A DNA stretch of 18,724 nt from SAT2750 sp964476375 (GTDB lineage Bacteria > Planctomycetota > Planctomycetia > Pirellulales > Pirellulaceae), in assembly GCA_964476375.1 (NCBI GenBank), contig CAYYZW010000152.1, forward strand, positions 1-18,724, read 5' to 3'. Below the pieces are notes generated by a model. It was given only the letters and a program-made list of their open reading frames with translations. It was not told the DNA's origin and did no database searches. This document shows, piece after piece, positions 6,801-15,553 of this stretch. The number at the start of each line of letters is the position of its first letter. Within the stretch, counting starts at the first letter, position 1. The position numbers were made by a program, and so were the translations under genes.

Positions 6801-7885
6801 GCCGGGTTGGCCGGATCGATCTGGAAAAGCTGGTTCCAAGTTCCCTCGCTGCCAGGCTGCCGTGTGTCACTGAGAATAACCAGCTGGATGGTTCGTTCCA
6901 CCTTCAGTGCATCGAACAGCTCCAGAAGCGGATTGAGTCCACCAAGACTGAGTTTTCGCTGGTAGAGGTTGATGGTGAGATTGTAGATCCCCGGAGGATG
7001 GTCAAGCGGGATAAATGCCGGACTGATCCGTGTCCCCGCTCCACTTTTCTCCCCGACGATGGCCGGCTGAACATCGATCAGCACTTCTTCACTGCCTGCT
7101 TTGCGAAGCTGGACCACGCAGCGGTGGTAGGCGGAGATTGGTAATCCTGTCTGATGGGGAGTGATCGATAACCGGAGCATCTCACCCTGGCGGCAGATCA
7201 GGGAGGAAGTGGGAATGGACAGGTCATGCCGGGGCTTGTCCGTTTGGCTGAAGCTGTCCCCCTTGGAGGTTTGGCTGAAATGGACACGGAGTTTGTCTCC
7301 GGGGACACGGGAAACCACCAGGCGATGTTTTCCCCTCGGATGAATGACTTTCTCGACCGTGTTGTTGATCAATTCACTGATAGGAATTCGTATCGGGCTG
7401 GACTCTCTCTGCCCCATGGGGCGATGGCTTCCGGCGGCCAGGTCGATTTCCAGCTCGGCATTGCGGGAGGCCAGCAGTGTGACGTCGACGGCATCGTGGT
7501 TTCGTGGAGAGGGTTGCTCGATCACAAGCTTTCCCTGACTGAGATAGCAGCTGGCAACCGAATCTGCCTGCAGACCCTGTGGAATGAGCTTCCTGAAATT
7601 GCCGGAACTGAGCCGTACAGATCCCTGCCACTGTCGTGCCCCACCATCTCCCCAGGCAATACGTATCCGCATTTCCAGCTGGTCCAGGGAGTTCTCATCA
7701 CCCTGGCCCATGTCCGCAGGTGACTGCGTTGGTGGGCTGGCAAGCTGCGCACCGGGTTCTGCCGGGAGTGTTGTTGTCGGCTGGCCGACTGCCTGCAGGG
7801 AAAAAAGGCAGGCAGAAACCAGGGCCGTTACAACAGGCACTATCCGGGACGGCCGGGGCCATGGCGGACGTCCTTGTCCGTTCAT
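3803..7885 (-). CDS. Giant secreted protein with family-10-like glycoside hydrolase core and C-terminal binding-like domain
   Basis: 1360 aa from ATG at 7885, chosen because it puts a signal peptide (about residues 14-36, IVPVVTALVSACLFSLQAVGQ) at the N-terminus; a longer reading to 7960 adds 25 unlikely residues. The first 500 residues look like beta-rich domains. Residues about 548-760 resemble the TIM-barrel start of GHL10/family-10-like hydrolases seen in planctomycetes: GYNAAIIPA, YPSRIAPGTPKYG, DPVRKDVLEMLFRQFDREGL, LAPYYNPTDSRVQEAM, then GHHASFGGLAIQ and GYTQLPG. Residues about 1090-1280 (NPGFEL to WIDHVQVYDTW) look like a CBM4/9-type jelly roll. Catalytic acids cannot be assigned by eye. 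It lies 127 bp downstream of, and on the same strand as, a sulfatase-like gene. A role with sulfated polysaccharide is inference. Confidence 0.88.
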   Translation of the reverse strand: MNGQGRPPWPRPSRIVPVVTALVSACLFSLQAVGQPTTTLPAEPGAQLASPPTQSPADMGQGDENSLDQLEMRIRIAWGDGGARQWQGSVRLSSGNFRKLIPQGLQADSVASCYLSQGKLVIEQPSPRNHDAVDVTLLASRNAELEIDLAAGSHRPMGQRESSPIRIPISELINNTVEKVIHPRGKHRLVVSRVPGDKLRVHFSQTSKGDSFSQTDKPRHDLSIPTSSLICRQGEMLRLSITPHQTGLPISAYHRCVVQLRKAGSEEVLIDVQPAIVGEKSGAGTRISPAFIPLDHPPGIYNLTINLYQRKLSLGGLNPLLELFDALKVERTIQLVILSDTRQPGSEGTWNQLFQIDPANPAWWHWMKNLPQAKIIPGLGQKPMDNGHSTVVIHREQQWTELAPGGWQAFPLPLDHPGQLHELEVEVPNDRKQTLGISIVEPDESGQVVPFGIDSGIDITSTRWARTFRPEHHRLIFWPRTKSPLVLVTNHQADKPAIFGKITLRHRRGGWSPTRAPRDGRRVVACFDKPLFPENFGAVQNVRPENTPHLESWTRFYQGGERLVRYLPHAGYNAAIIPARCDGGTLYPSRIAPGTPKYGTRAYFTSGQDPVRKDVLEMLFRQFDREGLTLIPALQFNMPLPQLEQQIRNDPAGATGIRLEGPGAQSWTEIHPPVAGLAPYYNPTDSRVQEAMRAVAVEITRKYGHHASFGGLAIQMTTNGYTQLPGDNAGIDRRTRARFVHEVTNGNPPTAAVDPTTSSWRQRWMTWRCRQLARLYLGMQEDLQRETQKINQFSRTQLYLCPTDLLYHPHVISQLRPRLPQSGSLPGALQGLGIHPAILSSQPGMTWLEPSLTAPVVNIQHQATQLVMQGPLQPSTDPALPAQAGAQFFHAPQVRQLADFDSRHMTAARNAKTLLVATIPAAGSAARRHLVQALAKRDVPVLVNGGWTLPLGQEAATRQLFQTFSQLPAGPFQEGPSSQPVLVRQMRQETDSFVYLLNTAPWPVQATLMITLPGSSLPSPLDGRAGSRFQRHGQEIQWKVELEPYDLHAAHLSSPRFSIDDLKISFDQHVRRDLQREIHDVNYLANLLDQRKPITLLANPGFELIRELAIPDNTRRRPAESPAPVGWVSNSIPDADVEIVERPGGPEGKRSLTMIRGPRSSGPLWIRSAPFSPPRTGRIAVSAWLRVPNEAHQPALRIAIEGKLHGKVYYRPRTVGHTEEGQSPARVRKIGTTWTEFLLLVDDLPIEGLTELRIGFDLMSEGQVWIDHVQVYDTWFQQSEQRELLRSIALAYSHQTNGQVSDCEQFLQGYWPHYLKQFVPRNEPRVAEVPAVEIQSNSIQATLEEFWKRYEPRQLFPFYR

Positions 7886-7935
7886 CGGTGGATCCGTCCT
7901 GCAGTGGTGGCGGGGCGACGTGAAAAAGACTGCGG

Positions 7936-7941
7936 AGTATA
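7936..7941 (-). promoter_or_regulatory. Possible -10 box for the 1360-aa protein gene
   Basis: Read on the minus strand this is TATACT, matching TATAAT at 5 of 6 positions, about 50 bases before the ATG at 7885. No convincing -35 was found at the right spacing, so an independent promoter here is only suggested. Confidence 0.3.
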
Positions 7942-8012
7942 GTCTTCCCCCTCCGGCCACTCCAGAGAGATTCGGCGTTTACCGGGGACCCCAGTGCTAT
8001 GGCAGCGGAAAC

Positions 8013-9236
8013 CTAGTGCCAGTGATCTGCTAGCAGGGCGGGCAGCGACGGGCGGGCCGAGGGATCCGACTGGTAGGCCTGCAGCAGGCTCACATGGAAA
8101 TCGGTCATCGCATTCACAATGTCCGGACGTCGTGCGGCAACCTCGTTGACCTCCCAGACATCATCGGGTTTCGCGAATAGCTCAATGTCACCTTCGGCTG
8201 GGAAACGGCAGAACCATGCCGGGGTACGAATTGCCGTGGAGCCGGCATGGAGCGAGTAACAGTAATTGTCTGCAGGAGGGGGGGTCTCCTGGCTGGAAAG
8301 AAAGCTGAAGCGACCGGGGATGGTACTGTCGAGGCCAAACCACGTGCAAAGGGCATGGAAGATATCCATCGACTGGAGCAGGTTGTATTCCCGGTAAATG
8401 TCCCCCTGGCCGGGAGGGAGACGGATGAAGGCCGGCACATGCAGCAGGTCACTAAAGAGGGCAGGCTGGCAGTGGCCCACGTTACCATGAATCCCCAGAG
8501 GGAAACCACGAGGGGAGGTGGTAATGAACATCGATTCTGCCAGTTCGGGATGGTTCTCCATCTCTGACCGGAACCAGTGCAGGCAACTGTCCAGGGCGAG
8601 TATTTCACCGGCATAGGCTTGAGACCAGCCGAGCAGGGTATCCGGATCCCAGGGCTCCCTGGAGAACAGGCCAGGCGGCTTGACCAGGTCAGGGACCTCG
8701 GGATCCTGCTCATCGACGAGTTGCTGCCGCAGGTGCTGGGGGGCATCCCAGGCATGCTGCAGTGCCTGGGCATGGATCCAGAGCAACTGGGGGTGCTCGC
8801 TCGGGGCGATCTTGTTGGACAACATTTCGATGGCAGTCGCAAGCACCCTCGCCAGCTGGGTTTCGGCAATATTCTCAGCCGGCCCGTTCACGGTCGATAC
8901 CGGCAGGTGACAGACTTCTTCAAACCCGATTTTCTCTGCCCAGCCTGTTACCGATTCATCGTCGGAAATGAGTGTGGCCGGGATATTCTTCTGGGCAAGG
9001 GCGATGGGCAGAGAGGGAGGCCGGTCTGGCATCTCCCCGGTCGCCGCGGCATGGGTCCCCTGCCAGAACGACTGGTAGAGTATTTCCAGGTCCGGGCTCT
9101 CGACAAGCATCTGCTGGGCCAGGATGGACTCGTCTGCCAGCTTGTTGAAAGCAGGTGTTTCCAGCCAGGTATTGCCGTAGGGACCCAGAAAGGAAGGGGA
9201 GAGGCCGTCCAGGGCAAGAACGATGGCATGCTGCAT
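8013..9236 (-). CDS. Sulfatase-fold (alkaline phosphatase superfamily) protein lacking the catalytic Cys/Ser motif
   Basis: 407 aa from ATG at 9236; an upstream TTG at 9272 would add only 12 residues. The opening AIVLALDGLSPSFLGPYGNTWLETPAFNKLADES follows the S1 sulfatase/phosphodiesterase pattern of strand, metal Asp, 'YG' and 'TPxxxxLA'. Later segments such as SMFITTSPRGFPLGIHGNVGHCQ and DLLHVPAFIRLPPGQ correspond to the sulfatase region usually written 'TSDHG...' and the following strand. The C/S-x-P/A-x-R site, which should lie near residues 45-60, is replaced by ESPDLEILYQSFWQGTHA, and the second N-terminal metal Asp is Gly. Catalysis by formylglycine is therefore impossible. No signal peptide is visible, so it is probably cytoplasmic. 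It may be a binding or regulatory pseudo-enzyme. Confidence 0.85.
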   Translation of the reverse strand: MQHAIVLALDGLSPSFLGPYGNTWLETPAFNKLADESILAQQMLVESPDLEILYQSFWQGTHAAATGEMPDRPPSLPIALAQKNIPATLISDDESVTGWAEKIGFEEVCHLPVSTVNGPAENIAETQLARVLATAIEMLSNKIAPSEHPQLLWIHAQALQHAWDAPQHLRQQLVDEQDPEVPDLVKPPGLFSREPWDPDTLLGWSQAYAGEILALDSCLHWFRSEMENHPELAESMFITTSPRGFPLGIHGNVGHCQPALFSDLLHVPAFIRLPPGQGDIYREYNLLQSMDIFHALCTWFGLDSTIPGRFSFLSSQETPPPADNYCYSLHAGSTAIRTPAWFCRFPAEGDIELFAKPDDVWEVNEVAARRPDIVNAMTDFHVSLLQAYQSDPSARPSLPALLADHWH

Positions 9237-9274
9237 GAGAGTCCACGAAAAAGAAGTGTTCCTGGAAAGCAATG

Positions 9275-9283
9275 ATTTTAGCA
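9275..9283 (-). promoter_or_regulatory. Possible extended -10 promoter of the sulfatase-like gene
   Basis: Read on the minus strand this is TGCTAAAAT, an extended -10 (TGnTATAAT) with one mismatch, about 40 bases before the ATG at 9236. No good -35 accompanies it, which extended -10 promoters can tolerate. The rest of the divergent spacer 9284-9509 shows only isolated -10-like hexamers (TAGAAT at 9332, TATCAT at 9362) for the opposite strand, without matching -35 boxes. Confidence 0.4.
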
Positions 9284-9509
9284 GGATTTACACGGCCCAC
9301 TGGGGTGGTAGGGCCTTCTTTGATGGGCTGGTAGAATGAAACAGGCAAACACCCCGCGTGGTATCATGGAAGGTCTGGACCCACCGGCGGTTTGAGATTT
9401 GTCGATCAGCCCTTCAGGAGAGCACAACCGAATCAACCAACCCTGCTGGCAGGGAACTGGTTCGAAGGAGAGGTTTCAGCGGGAATCCTGTCCGTGGTTG
9501 AATCCACAA

Positions 9510-10115
9510 ATGAGATTAACGGCCCACGTTTTGTCGGTGGCAGCAAAACTGGTGAGCGGGGCAAGCGTTCGCTGGATGGACTGTGATCCGGAAAATTACC
9601 AGCGAGTCTATTTTGCGAACCATACAAGCCACCTGGATGCCCTGGTCCTCTGGGCTTCGCTGCCACGACATATCCGAATGCTGACGCGCCCGGTGGCCGC
9701 CCGGGATTACTGGGAGAAGAGCTGGGTGCGACGCCACATTGCCTCGCAACTGAACGTGGTGCTGATTGATCGCAAGGATATCAAGATACACAAGAGCCCG
9801 GTGCAGATCATGATCAACGGGATGGGGGATAGCCATTCGCTGATTGTCTTTCCGGAGGGGCGACGCAACACGGGTGAGGAGATGATCGAGTTCAAGAGCG
9901 GGCTTTTTCACCTGGCAAAGAAACGTCCGGACCTGGAACTGGTTCCGGTCTACATGGACAACCTGAACCGGGTCCTGCCCCGGGGTGAGTTCCTGCCAGT
10001 GCCGCTGCTGAGCTGTATCACGATCGGGCCGCCGATCTGGCTGGAGAAGGATGAAAGCAAGTTGGATTTCCTCGAGCGGGCTCGCGAGTCGGTTCAGCGT
10101 CTCAAGGAAATCTAG
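9510..10115 (+). CDS. 1-acylglycerol-3-phosphate acyltransferase-like (PlsC family)
   Basis: 201 aa from ATG at 9510. PlsC enzymes transfer an acyl group to the sn-2 position of lysophosphatidic acid at the inner membrane. The HX4D catalytic motif is N37-H38-T-S-H-L-D43, and the substrate motif FPEG is at 114-117 (IVFPEGRRNTG). The later VPVY (146-149) fits motif IV. The start is uncertain: no Shine-Dalgarno precedes 9510, while AAGGAG at 9465-9470 has no in-frame start at usable distance, and TTG codons at 9498 and 9399 are alternatives. Family alignment from memory favours 9510 or 9498. The gene is 28 bp upstream of a CdsA-like gene, so the two probably act in sequence: phosphatidic acid made here would be the next enzyme's substrate. 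Confidence 0.9.
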   Translation: MRLTAHVLSVAAKLVSGASVRWMDCDPENYQRVYFANHTSHLDALVLWASLPRHIRMLTRPVAARDYWEKSWVRRHIASQLNVVLIDRKDIKIHKSPVQIMINGMGDSHSLIVFPEGRRNTGEEMIEFKSGLFHLAKKRPDLELVPVYMDNLNRVLPRGEFLPVPLLSCITIGPPIWLEKDESKLDFLERARESVQRLKEI

Positions 10116-10143
10116 TCATGCCAAGCGCGAGAGCGGGTAAAGA

Positions 10144-11154
10144 ATGATGAGTCCTCTTTCCATGATTGCGGCGGTCTCCCTGCCGGGGGATGACCGTACC
10201 CGCTGGCTGGTAGGGATCTTGCTGCTGCTGCTGCTGGGAGCCTCGCTGGTCGGGCGATTGATCAGTGGCCAGGCCGATGGGACGGTCAATGTCCCCATGG
10301 TCCAGACCTTCCGCCACAGGGTGCGGACCTGGTGGATGATGATGTCGATCCTCGTTGCCAGCTTCATCCTGGGGAATATCGGTGCCGTGGTACTTTTCTT
10401 CTTTGTCTCCTTCTGGGCCCTCCGCGAGTTCATCACCATGACCCCCACGAGGGGAGGCGATCATCGCACCCTGTTCTGGGTCTTTTTTGCCTTCACTCCA
10501 CTGCAGTATGTGCTGGTGGGGATGAACGAGTACTCGTTCTTCAGTATCGTGATTCCCGTTTACGCCTCCCTTTTTATTCCGGCCAGAATCGCTATCTCCG
10601 GGGACAAGAAACGATTCCTGGAACGCTCGGCGAAGATCCAGGTTGGCCTGTTGATCTGCGTCTATGCACTGAGTTACACGCCTGCCATCTTGCAACTCAG
10701 CCTGGAAACACGGGTGGATGGAGTGGCCTGGGCGGGAAGTACCGCTGGTTTGCTTGCTTTCTTCGTGCTGATTACCCAGGCCGGGGATGTGCTGCAGTTT
10801 GGATGGGGAAAGCTCGTTGGCCGCCGCATTATTGCTCCCCAGATCAACGCCAACCGAAGCTGGGAGGGGTTGATTGGCGGCATCTGTTCGACATCCCTGC
10901 TGGGCAGCTTGCTCTGGTGGGTCACGCCTTTCCGGCCCTGGGAAGCAGCACTGATGTCGATGGTCATCGCCATCATGGGGTTTGCCGGGGGAATGACCAT
11001 GTCGGCGATCAAGCGGGATCGTGGTGTGCAGGACTACGGGACACTGGTCCAGGGGCACCTGGGTGTACTGGACCGTATCGATTCCCTCTGCTTTGCCGCT
11101 CCCGTTTTTTACCACCTGACAAAGATCTTCTTTTCCGTGTCCGGGGCCGGGTAG
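10144..11154 (+). CDS. Phosphatidate cytidylyltransferase-like (CDP-DAG synthase family) membrane protein
   Basis: 336 aa with about eight hydrophobic segments; the start ATG is doubled (10144, 10147). CdsA makes CDP-diacylglycerol from CTP and phosphatidate. The family shows in GWGKLVGRRIIAPQINANRSWEG (219-242) and the C-terminal signature SAIKRDRGVQDYGTLVQGHLGVLDRID (287-313). Compared with the CdsA PROSITE-style signature, the K-D pair is Q296-D297 and H-G-G is H305-L-G, while the terminal D310-R-x-D313 is intact. This resembles the divergent YnbB-like branch, which sits with PlsC-like genes in other bacteria. It may make CDP-DAG for a special lipid or be a second copy; the canonical cdsA is presumably elsewhere. 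It ends 13 bp from the convergent peptidase gene. Confidence 0.88.
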   Translation: MMSPLSMIAAVSLPGDDRTRWLVGILLLLLLGASLVGRLISGQADGTVNVPMVQTFRHRVRTWWMMMSILVASFILGNIGAVVLFFFVSFWALREFITMTPTRGGDHRTLFWVFFAFTPLQYVLVGMNEYSFFSIVIPVYASLFIPARIAISGDKKRFLERSAKIQVGLLICVYALSYTPAILQLSLETRVDGVAWAGSTAGLLAFFVLITQAGDVLQFGWGKLVGRRIIAPQINANRSWEGLIGGICSTSLLGSLLWWVTPFRPWEAALMSMVIAIMGFAGGMTMSAIKRDRGVQDYGTLVQGHLGVLDRIDSLCFAAPVFYHLTKIFFSVSGAG

Positions 11155-11167
11155 AGGAGCCTGGAGG

Positions 11168-12055
11168 TCAGGGGCGAATGGTCACCGGGAGCCTGGATGG
11201 GCTCGTCGGCACTAGCAGGGGACTGTTTCTCCGCCGCCATCCACTGGGAGACGTAGCAGATCCGGTGGTGGGGAGCTTGGCGGATGCCTGCTGCACCGGT
11301 GGGTCGACAGGAAGTGATTTCTCCGGGGGTGGGCATCCCCGCTGGACCCATGCGTTCCAGGCGAGCTGGAGCTGGGAGAGGTCCGGGAGTCCGTAATGGT
11401 GTCGGGTCGCCAGGTCCCAGTCACCTCCTTTCAATCCCGTTTCCAGGTAGTCGACAAAACGGCGGCGGCCACCGTGGCTTACCAGGTAGCGGGCAACGGA
11501 ATAACCCTGGGCATAAAGTGGCCTCACGTCCTGGGGGTATTCCTTGATGCGGTACATGCGGTGAAAGGGAATGCCGCGGTCGCTGGTCAGGAACTGGACC
11601 AGCAGGTGTTGTTGCTTGCGACGCTCGCTGATGTGCTCCACCGTCGTCGATGCTCCCTCGTCCGCCCAGCGGGGCAGGCGGCAGCCGAAATGGGAGGCAA
11701 AGATCGTGTGGGTGATCTCGTGTGGCAGCACGCTGTCGAGGATCCGCTGCCGGGATCCCTGGACGAACATCTTCCAGTGTCCGGCCTCTCCTCCTTCAAA
11801 GGTAAAGGACGTCTGTCCACCTGCTCCCAGCCGGTTCCCGGCGGCCACCTGGATGGGACAGATGTCCTGCCAGCGAGGGAGTTCCTCGCCAAGCCAGGAG
11901 ATGGCAAGCTGGCGGCGGTACCGTTCCGCTTCCTGCGCCACCTGCCTGGCCAGAAGTGGATCATCCGAGCTGACCAGGAAGTTTTCCGTCCGATGGCTTG
12001 CTGCCACAGAGAGGAGAGCCGTGAATACAACCAGAGAGCGGACTCGAGCATCCAT
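11168..12055 (-). CDS. Secreted zinc metallopeptidase-like protein (peptidase MA / DUF1570 type)
   Basis: 295 aa from ATG at 12055, chosen for the GGAGG site eight bases upstream and because the protein then starts with a short signal peptide (ARVRSLVVFTALLSVAAS, cleavage near residue 19). The zinc motif is H112-E-I-T-H116, with E133 in RWADEGAS as the likely third ligand, a gluzincin spacing. The segment YAQGYSVARYLVSHGG followed by LQLAWNAWV is typical of the MA-like peptidases common in planctomycetes. A Pro/Ser-rich tail (about 245-295) is probably disordered. The expected location is the periplasm or outside; the substrate is unknown. It lies 134 bp downstream of the Nudix gene on the same strand and may be transcribed with it or alone. 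Confidence 0.85.
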   Translation of the reverse strand: MDARVRSLVVFTALLSVAASHRTENFLVSSDDPLLARQVAQEAERYRRQLAISWLGEELPRWQDICPIQVAAGNRLGAGGQTSFTFEGGEAGHWKMFVQGSRQRILDSVLPHEITHTIFASHFGCRLPRWADEGASTTVEHISERRKQQHLLVQFLTSDRGIPFHRMYRIKEYPQDVRPLYAQGYSVARYLVSHGGRRRFVDYLETGLKGGDWDLATRHHYGLPDLSQLQLAWNAWVQRGCPPPEKSLPVDPPVQQASAKLPTTGSATSPSGWRRRNSPLLVPTSPSRLPVTIRP

Positions 12056-12189
12056 GCTGTGAGCCTCCAACGATCACCGGGTACCAGCTTCCGCCGCATC
12101 CTGCAGGCCGATAGGAATGACTGGTGCCCCCTTTTAAGGTGGCGACAATCTAACATCTGGAGGGGAAATCGACCTAGGCCAGATTCGTA

Positions 12190-12576
12190 CTACGAGGGGC
12201 CGATGAGCAGGCCCAGGAGATCCTGGTTGGCGGGAGGAAAAGAGAGCTCGGCCAGCTCCTCCCGGCCGATCCAGCGGAAAGGAGCACGTGGCGACTGGTC
12301 CGGGTCGCAGGGAGTGCAGTCAAAAAAATGGAGCTGCAGCAGATCATGCTCGTATGGATGACGGCACCCGGGGTACGTGCCACGGATGGTCACCTGCAGT
12401 CCGGTCTCTTCCAGGCACTCTCGAATGGCCGTCTGCCGAGGGTGCTCCCCGGGCTCGACCTTGCCTCCCGGGAACTCACTGTAACCTGCCAGTACGGAGC
12501 CTGGCGGGCGCTGGCCGACCAGGAAACAATCCCCCTGCTGGACTACCGCGATGCCAATCTGGGTCAACTCCGGCAT
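12190..12576 (-). CDS. Nudix hydrolase, MutT-like
   Basis: 128 aa from ATG at 12576. The complete Nudix box Gx5Ex7REUxEExGU is G38-x5-E44-x7-R52-E53-C-L-E56-E57-T-G59-L60. With the N-terminal IGIAVVQQGDCFLVGQRP and GYSEFPGGKVEPGE it matches MutT-type 8-oxo-dGTP pyrophosphatases that clean the nucleotide pool in the cytoplasm; other Nudix substrates are possible and sequence alone does not decide. The C-terminal half (FRWIGREELAELSFPPANQDLL) is also MutT-like. The gap to fabI upstream is 36 bp without a terminator, so they are likely co-transcribed. The Shine-Dalgarno is weak. Confidence 0.92.
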   Translation of the reverse strand: MPELTQIGIAVVQQGDCFLVGQRPPGSVLAGYSEFPGGKVEPGEHPRQTAIRECLEETGLQVTIRGTYPGCRHPYEHDLLQLHFFDCTPCDPDQSPRAPFRWIGREELAELSFPPANQDLLGLLIGPS

Positions 12577-12612
12577 GACTGGCTGTCCCGGGTGTGAACA
12601 AGAGGAAGATGG

Positions 12613-13434
12613 CTAGTCTGGTAGCTGATCCAGGAGGCGGCCAGGGGACCCCATCATGTTGTAGCCCGCGTCCACGTGCAGGATCTCACCGGTGATTCCA
12701 TCGGACATATCGGATAAGAGGAAAGCGCCACTGCGTCCGACTTCCTCATGGGTGATGTTCCGGCCGAGCGGGGCCATGTGCTGGTACATGCGGAGCATCT
12801 CGCCGACCCCGGCAGCCGAACCGGCCAGGGTCTTGAGCGGGCCGGCACTGATCGCATTGACGCGGACTCCCGAGGGGCCGAGATCGTATGCGAGGTACCG
12901 GACACTGGCATCCAGGGCTGCCTTGCAGATTCCCATCACGTTATATCCGGGGACACATTTCTCGCCGCCGAAATAGGTCATCGTGACAATCGAAGCCTTC
13001 TCGGCCATTTTCTCGCGAGCCGCGTTGGCCACGGCAATCAGGCTGTATGCACTGATGTCCATCGCCATCTTGAATCCTTCGCGACTTGTTTCCACCGTGT
13101 CCCGGTTGAGGTCGTCACGGTCGGCAAAAGCGATCGAGTGGAGCAGGAAATCGAACGGGCCCAGTTGCTCGGCCGCCTTGGATACCACCTCCTGGATCTG
13201 TTCGTCATCCTGAACGTTCAGCGGCTCCAGGAAAGGAGCGCGGTCCTCGTAGCCCTCCAGGCAACGAAGCACCCGGCGGCGGTTCTTTTGCTTGTCGTCG
13301 CCCGGCCGGTCCGGAAGGTGGGTGAAACCACAGGTACCACCCTCGTCGAGGATCGTGCGGGCAATCGCCCAGGCAATCGAACGCTCGTTGGCCACACCAA
13401 GAACCAGACCCTTCTTTCCCTCGAACATTCCCAT
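12613..13434 (-). CDS. fabI: Enoyl-[acyl-carrier-protein] reductase (NADH), FabI
   Basis: 273 aa. It reduces trans-2-enoyl-ACP in the last step of each cytoplasmic fatty-acid elongation cycle. FabI features: the dinucleotide-binding GVANERSIAWAIA (13-25), LLHSIAFAD (97-105), the catalytic pair Y154 and Y164 with K171 in the FabI spacing (TYFGGEKCVPGYNVMGICKAAL), and VRVNAISAGPLKTLA. It is very close to the E. coli enzyme's motifs, so FabI rather than another short-chain dehydrogenase. The start at ATG 13434 gives MGMFEGKKGL; GTG at 13440 (five bases after a GGAGAAAA-type site) and ATG at 13428 are alternatives. It is divergent from the sigma-54 activator across a 217-bp control region and is first of a fabI-Nudix-peptidase run. 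Confidence 0.96.
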   Translation of the reverse strand: MGMFEGKKGLVLGVANERSIAWAIARTILDEGGTCGFTHLPDRPGDDKQKNRRRVLRCLEGYEDRAPFLEPLNVQDDEQIQEVVSKAAEQLGPFDFLLHSIAFADRDDLNRDTVETSREGFKMAMDISAYSLIAVANAAREKMAEKASIVTMTYFGGEKCVPGYNVMGICKAALDASVRYLAYDLGPSGVRVNAISAGPLKTLAGSAAGVGEMLRMYQHMAPLGRNITHEEVGRSGAFLLSDMSDGITGEILHVDAGYNMMGSPGRLLDQLPD

Positions 13435-13511
13435 CAGCACTTTTCTCCACGGTCAGTAAAACAGTTATTCCGTCAAGCTTACACGATTCCCCTCTCAGCG
13501 AGAATTGACCC

Positions 13512-13540
13512 TCTGCACCAAATACCGTCGATCTGCACCA
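13512..13540. repeat. Direct repeat TCTGCACCA x2 in the fabI upstream region
   Basis: TCTGCACCA occurs at 13512-13520 and 13532-13540, exactly 20 bp apart, close to two helical turns. It lies about 80-105 bp upstream of the fabI start. Two TGTCGT copies (13560-13565 and 13575-13580) follow. This arrangement suits a transcription-factor site, but no regulator is identified. Confidence 0.55.
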
Positions 13541-13582
13541 GAAAACAACTTAAATACACTGTCGTCGACTAGATTGTCGTAA

Positions 13583-13611
13583 AATCAATTTGACTACACA
13601 ACAAGTTGATT
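13583..13611. promoter_or_regulatory. Inverted repeat overlapping the activator promoter, possible operator
   Basis: AATCAATTTG (13583-13592) is the inverse complement of CAAGTTGATT (13602-13611) at 9 of 10 positions, with a 9-base spacer. Its left arm shares the -35 box of the candidate promoter of the sigma-54 activator, and its right arm lies in the spacer, where a bound dimer would block RNA polymerase. Confidence 0.5.
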
Positions 13612-13618
13612 CTACAAC
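13590..13618 (+). promoter_or_regulatory. Sigma-70-like promoter of the sigma-54 activator gene
   Basis: TTGACT (13590-13595) and TACAAC (13613-13618) are separated by 17 bases, matching consensus at 5/6 and 4/6 positions in a locally AT-rich stretch. Transcription would start near 13625, about 27 bases before the ATG at 13652. I saw no clear promoter for fabI on the other strand. Confidence 0.5.
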
Positions 13619-13651
13619 AGATTAACAACAGAAGAGAACCGGGGCTTAGCA

Positions 13652-15539
<1,888 letters not shown>

Positions 15540-15553
<14 letters not shown>

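Noticed and set aside
5456..7144. Two long plus-strand frames (5456-6376 and 6413-7144)
   Set aside because: Both are fully antisense to the 1360-aa protein, whose domain motifs are convincing; the frames show no recognisable domain.
9465..9470. AAGGAG as the ribosome binding site of the acyltransferase
   Set aside because: No ATG, GTG or TTG in the right frame lies 4-12 bases downstream, so it cannot directly serve the frame that carries the HX4D motif.
10102..11115. Minus-strand frame of 337 codons opposite the CdsA-like gene
   Set aside because: His/Gln/Asp-rich mirror of a hydrophobic membrane-protein gene, a common artefact.
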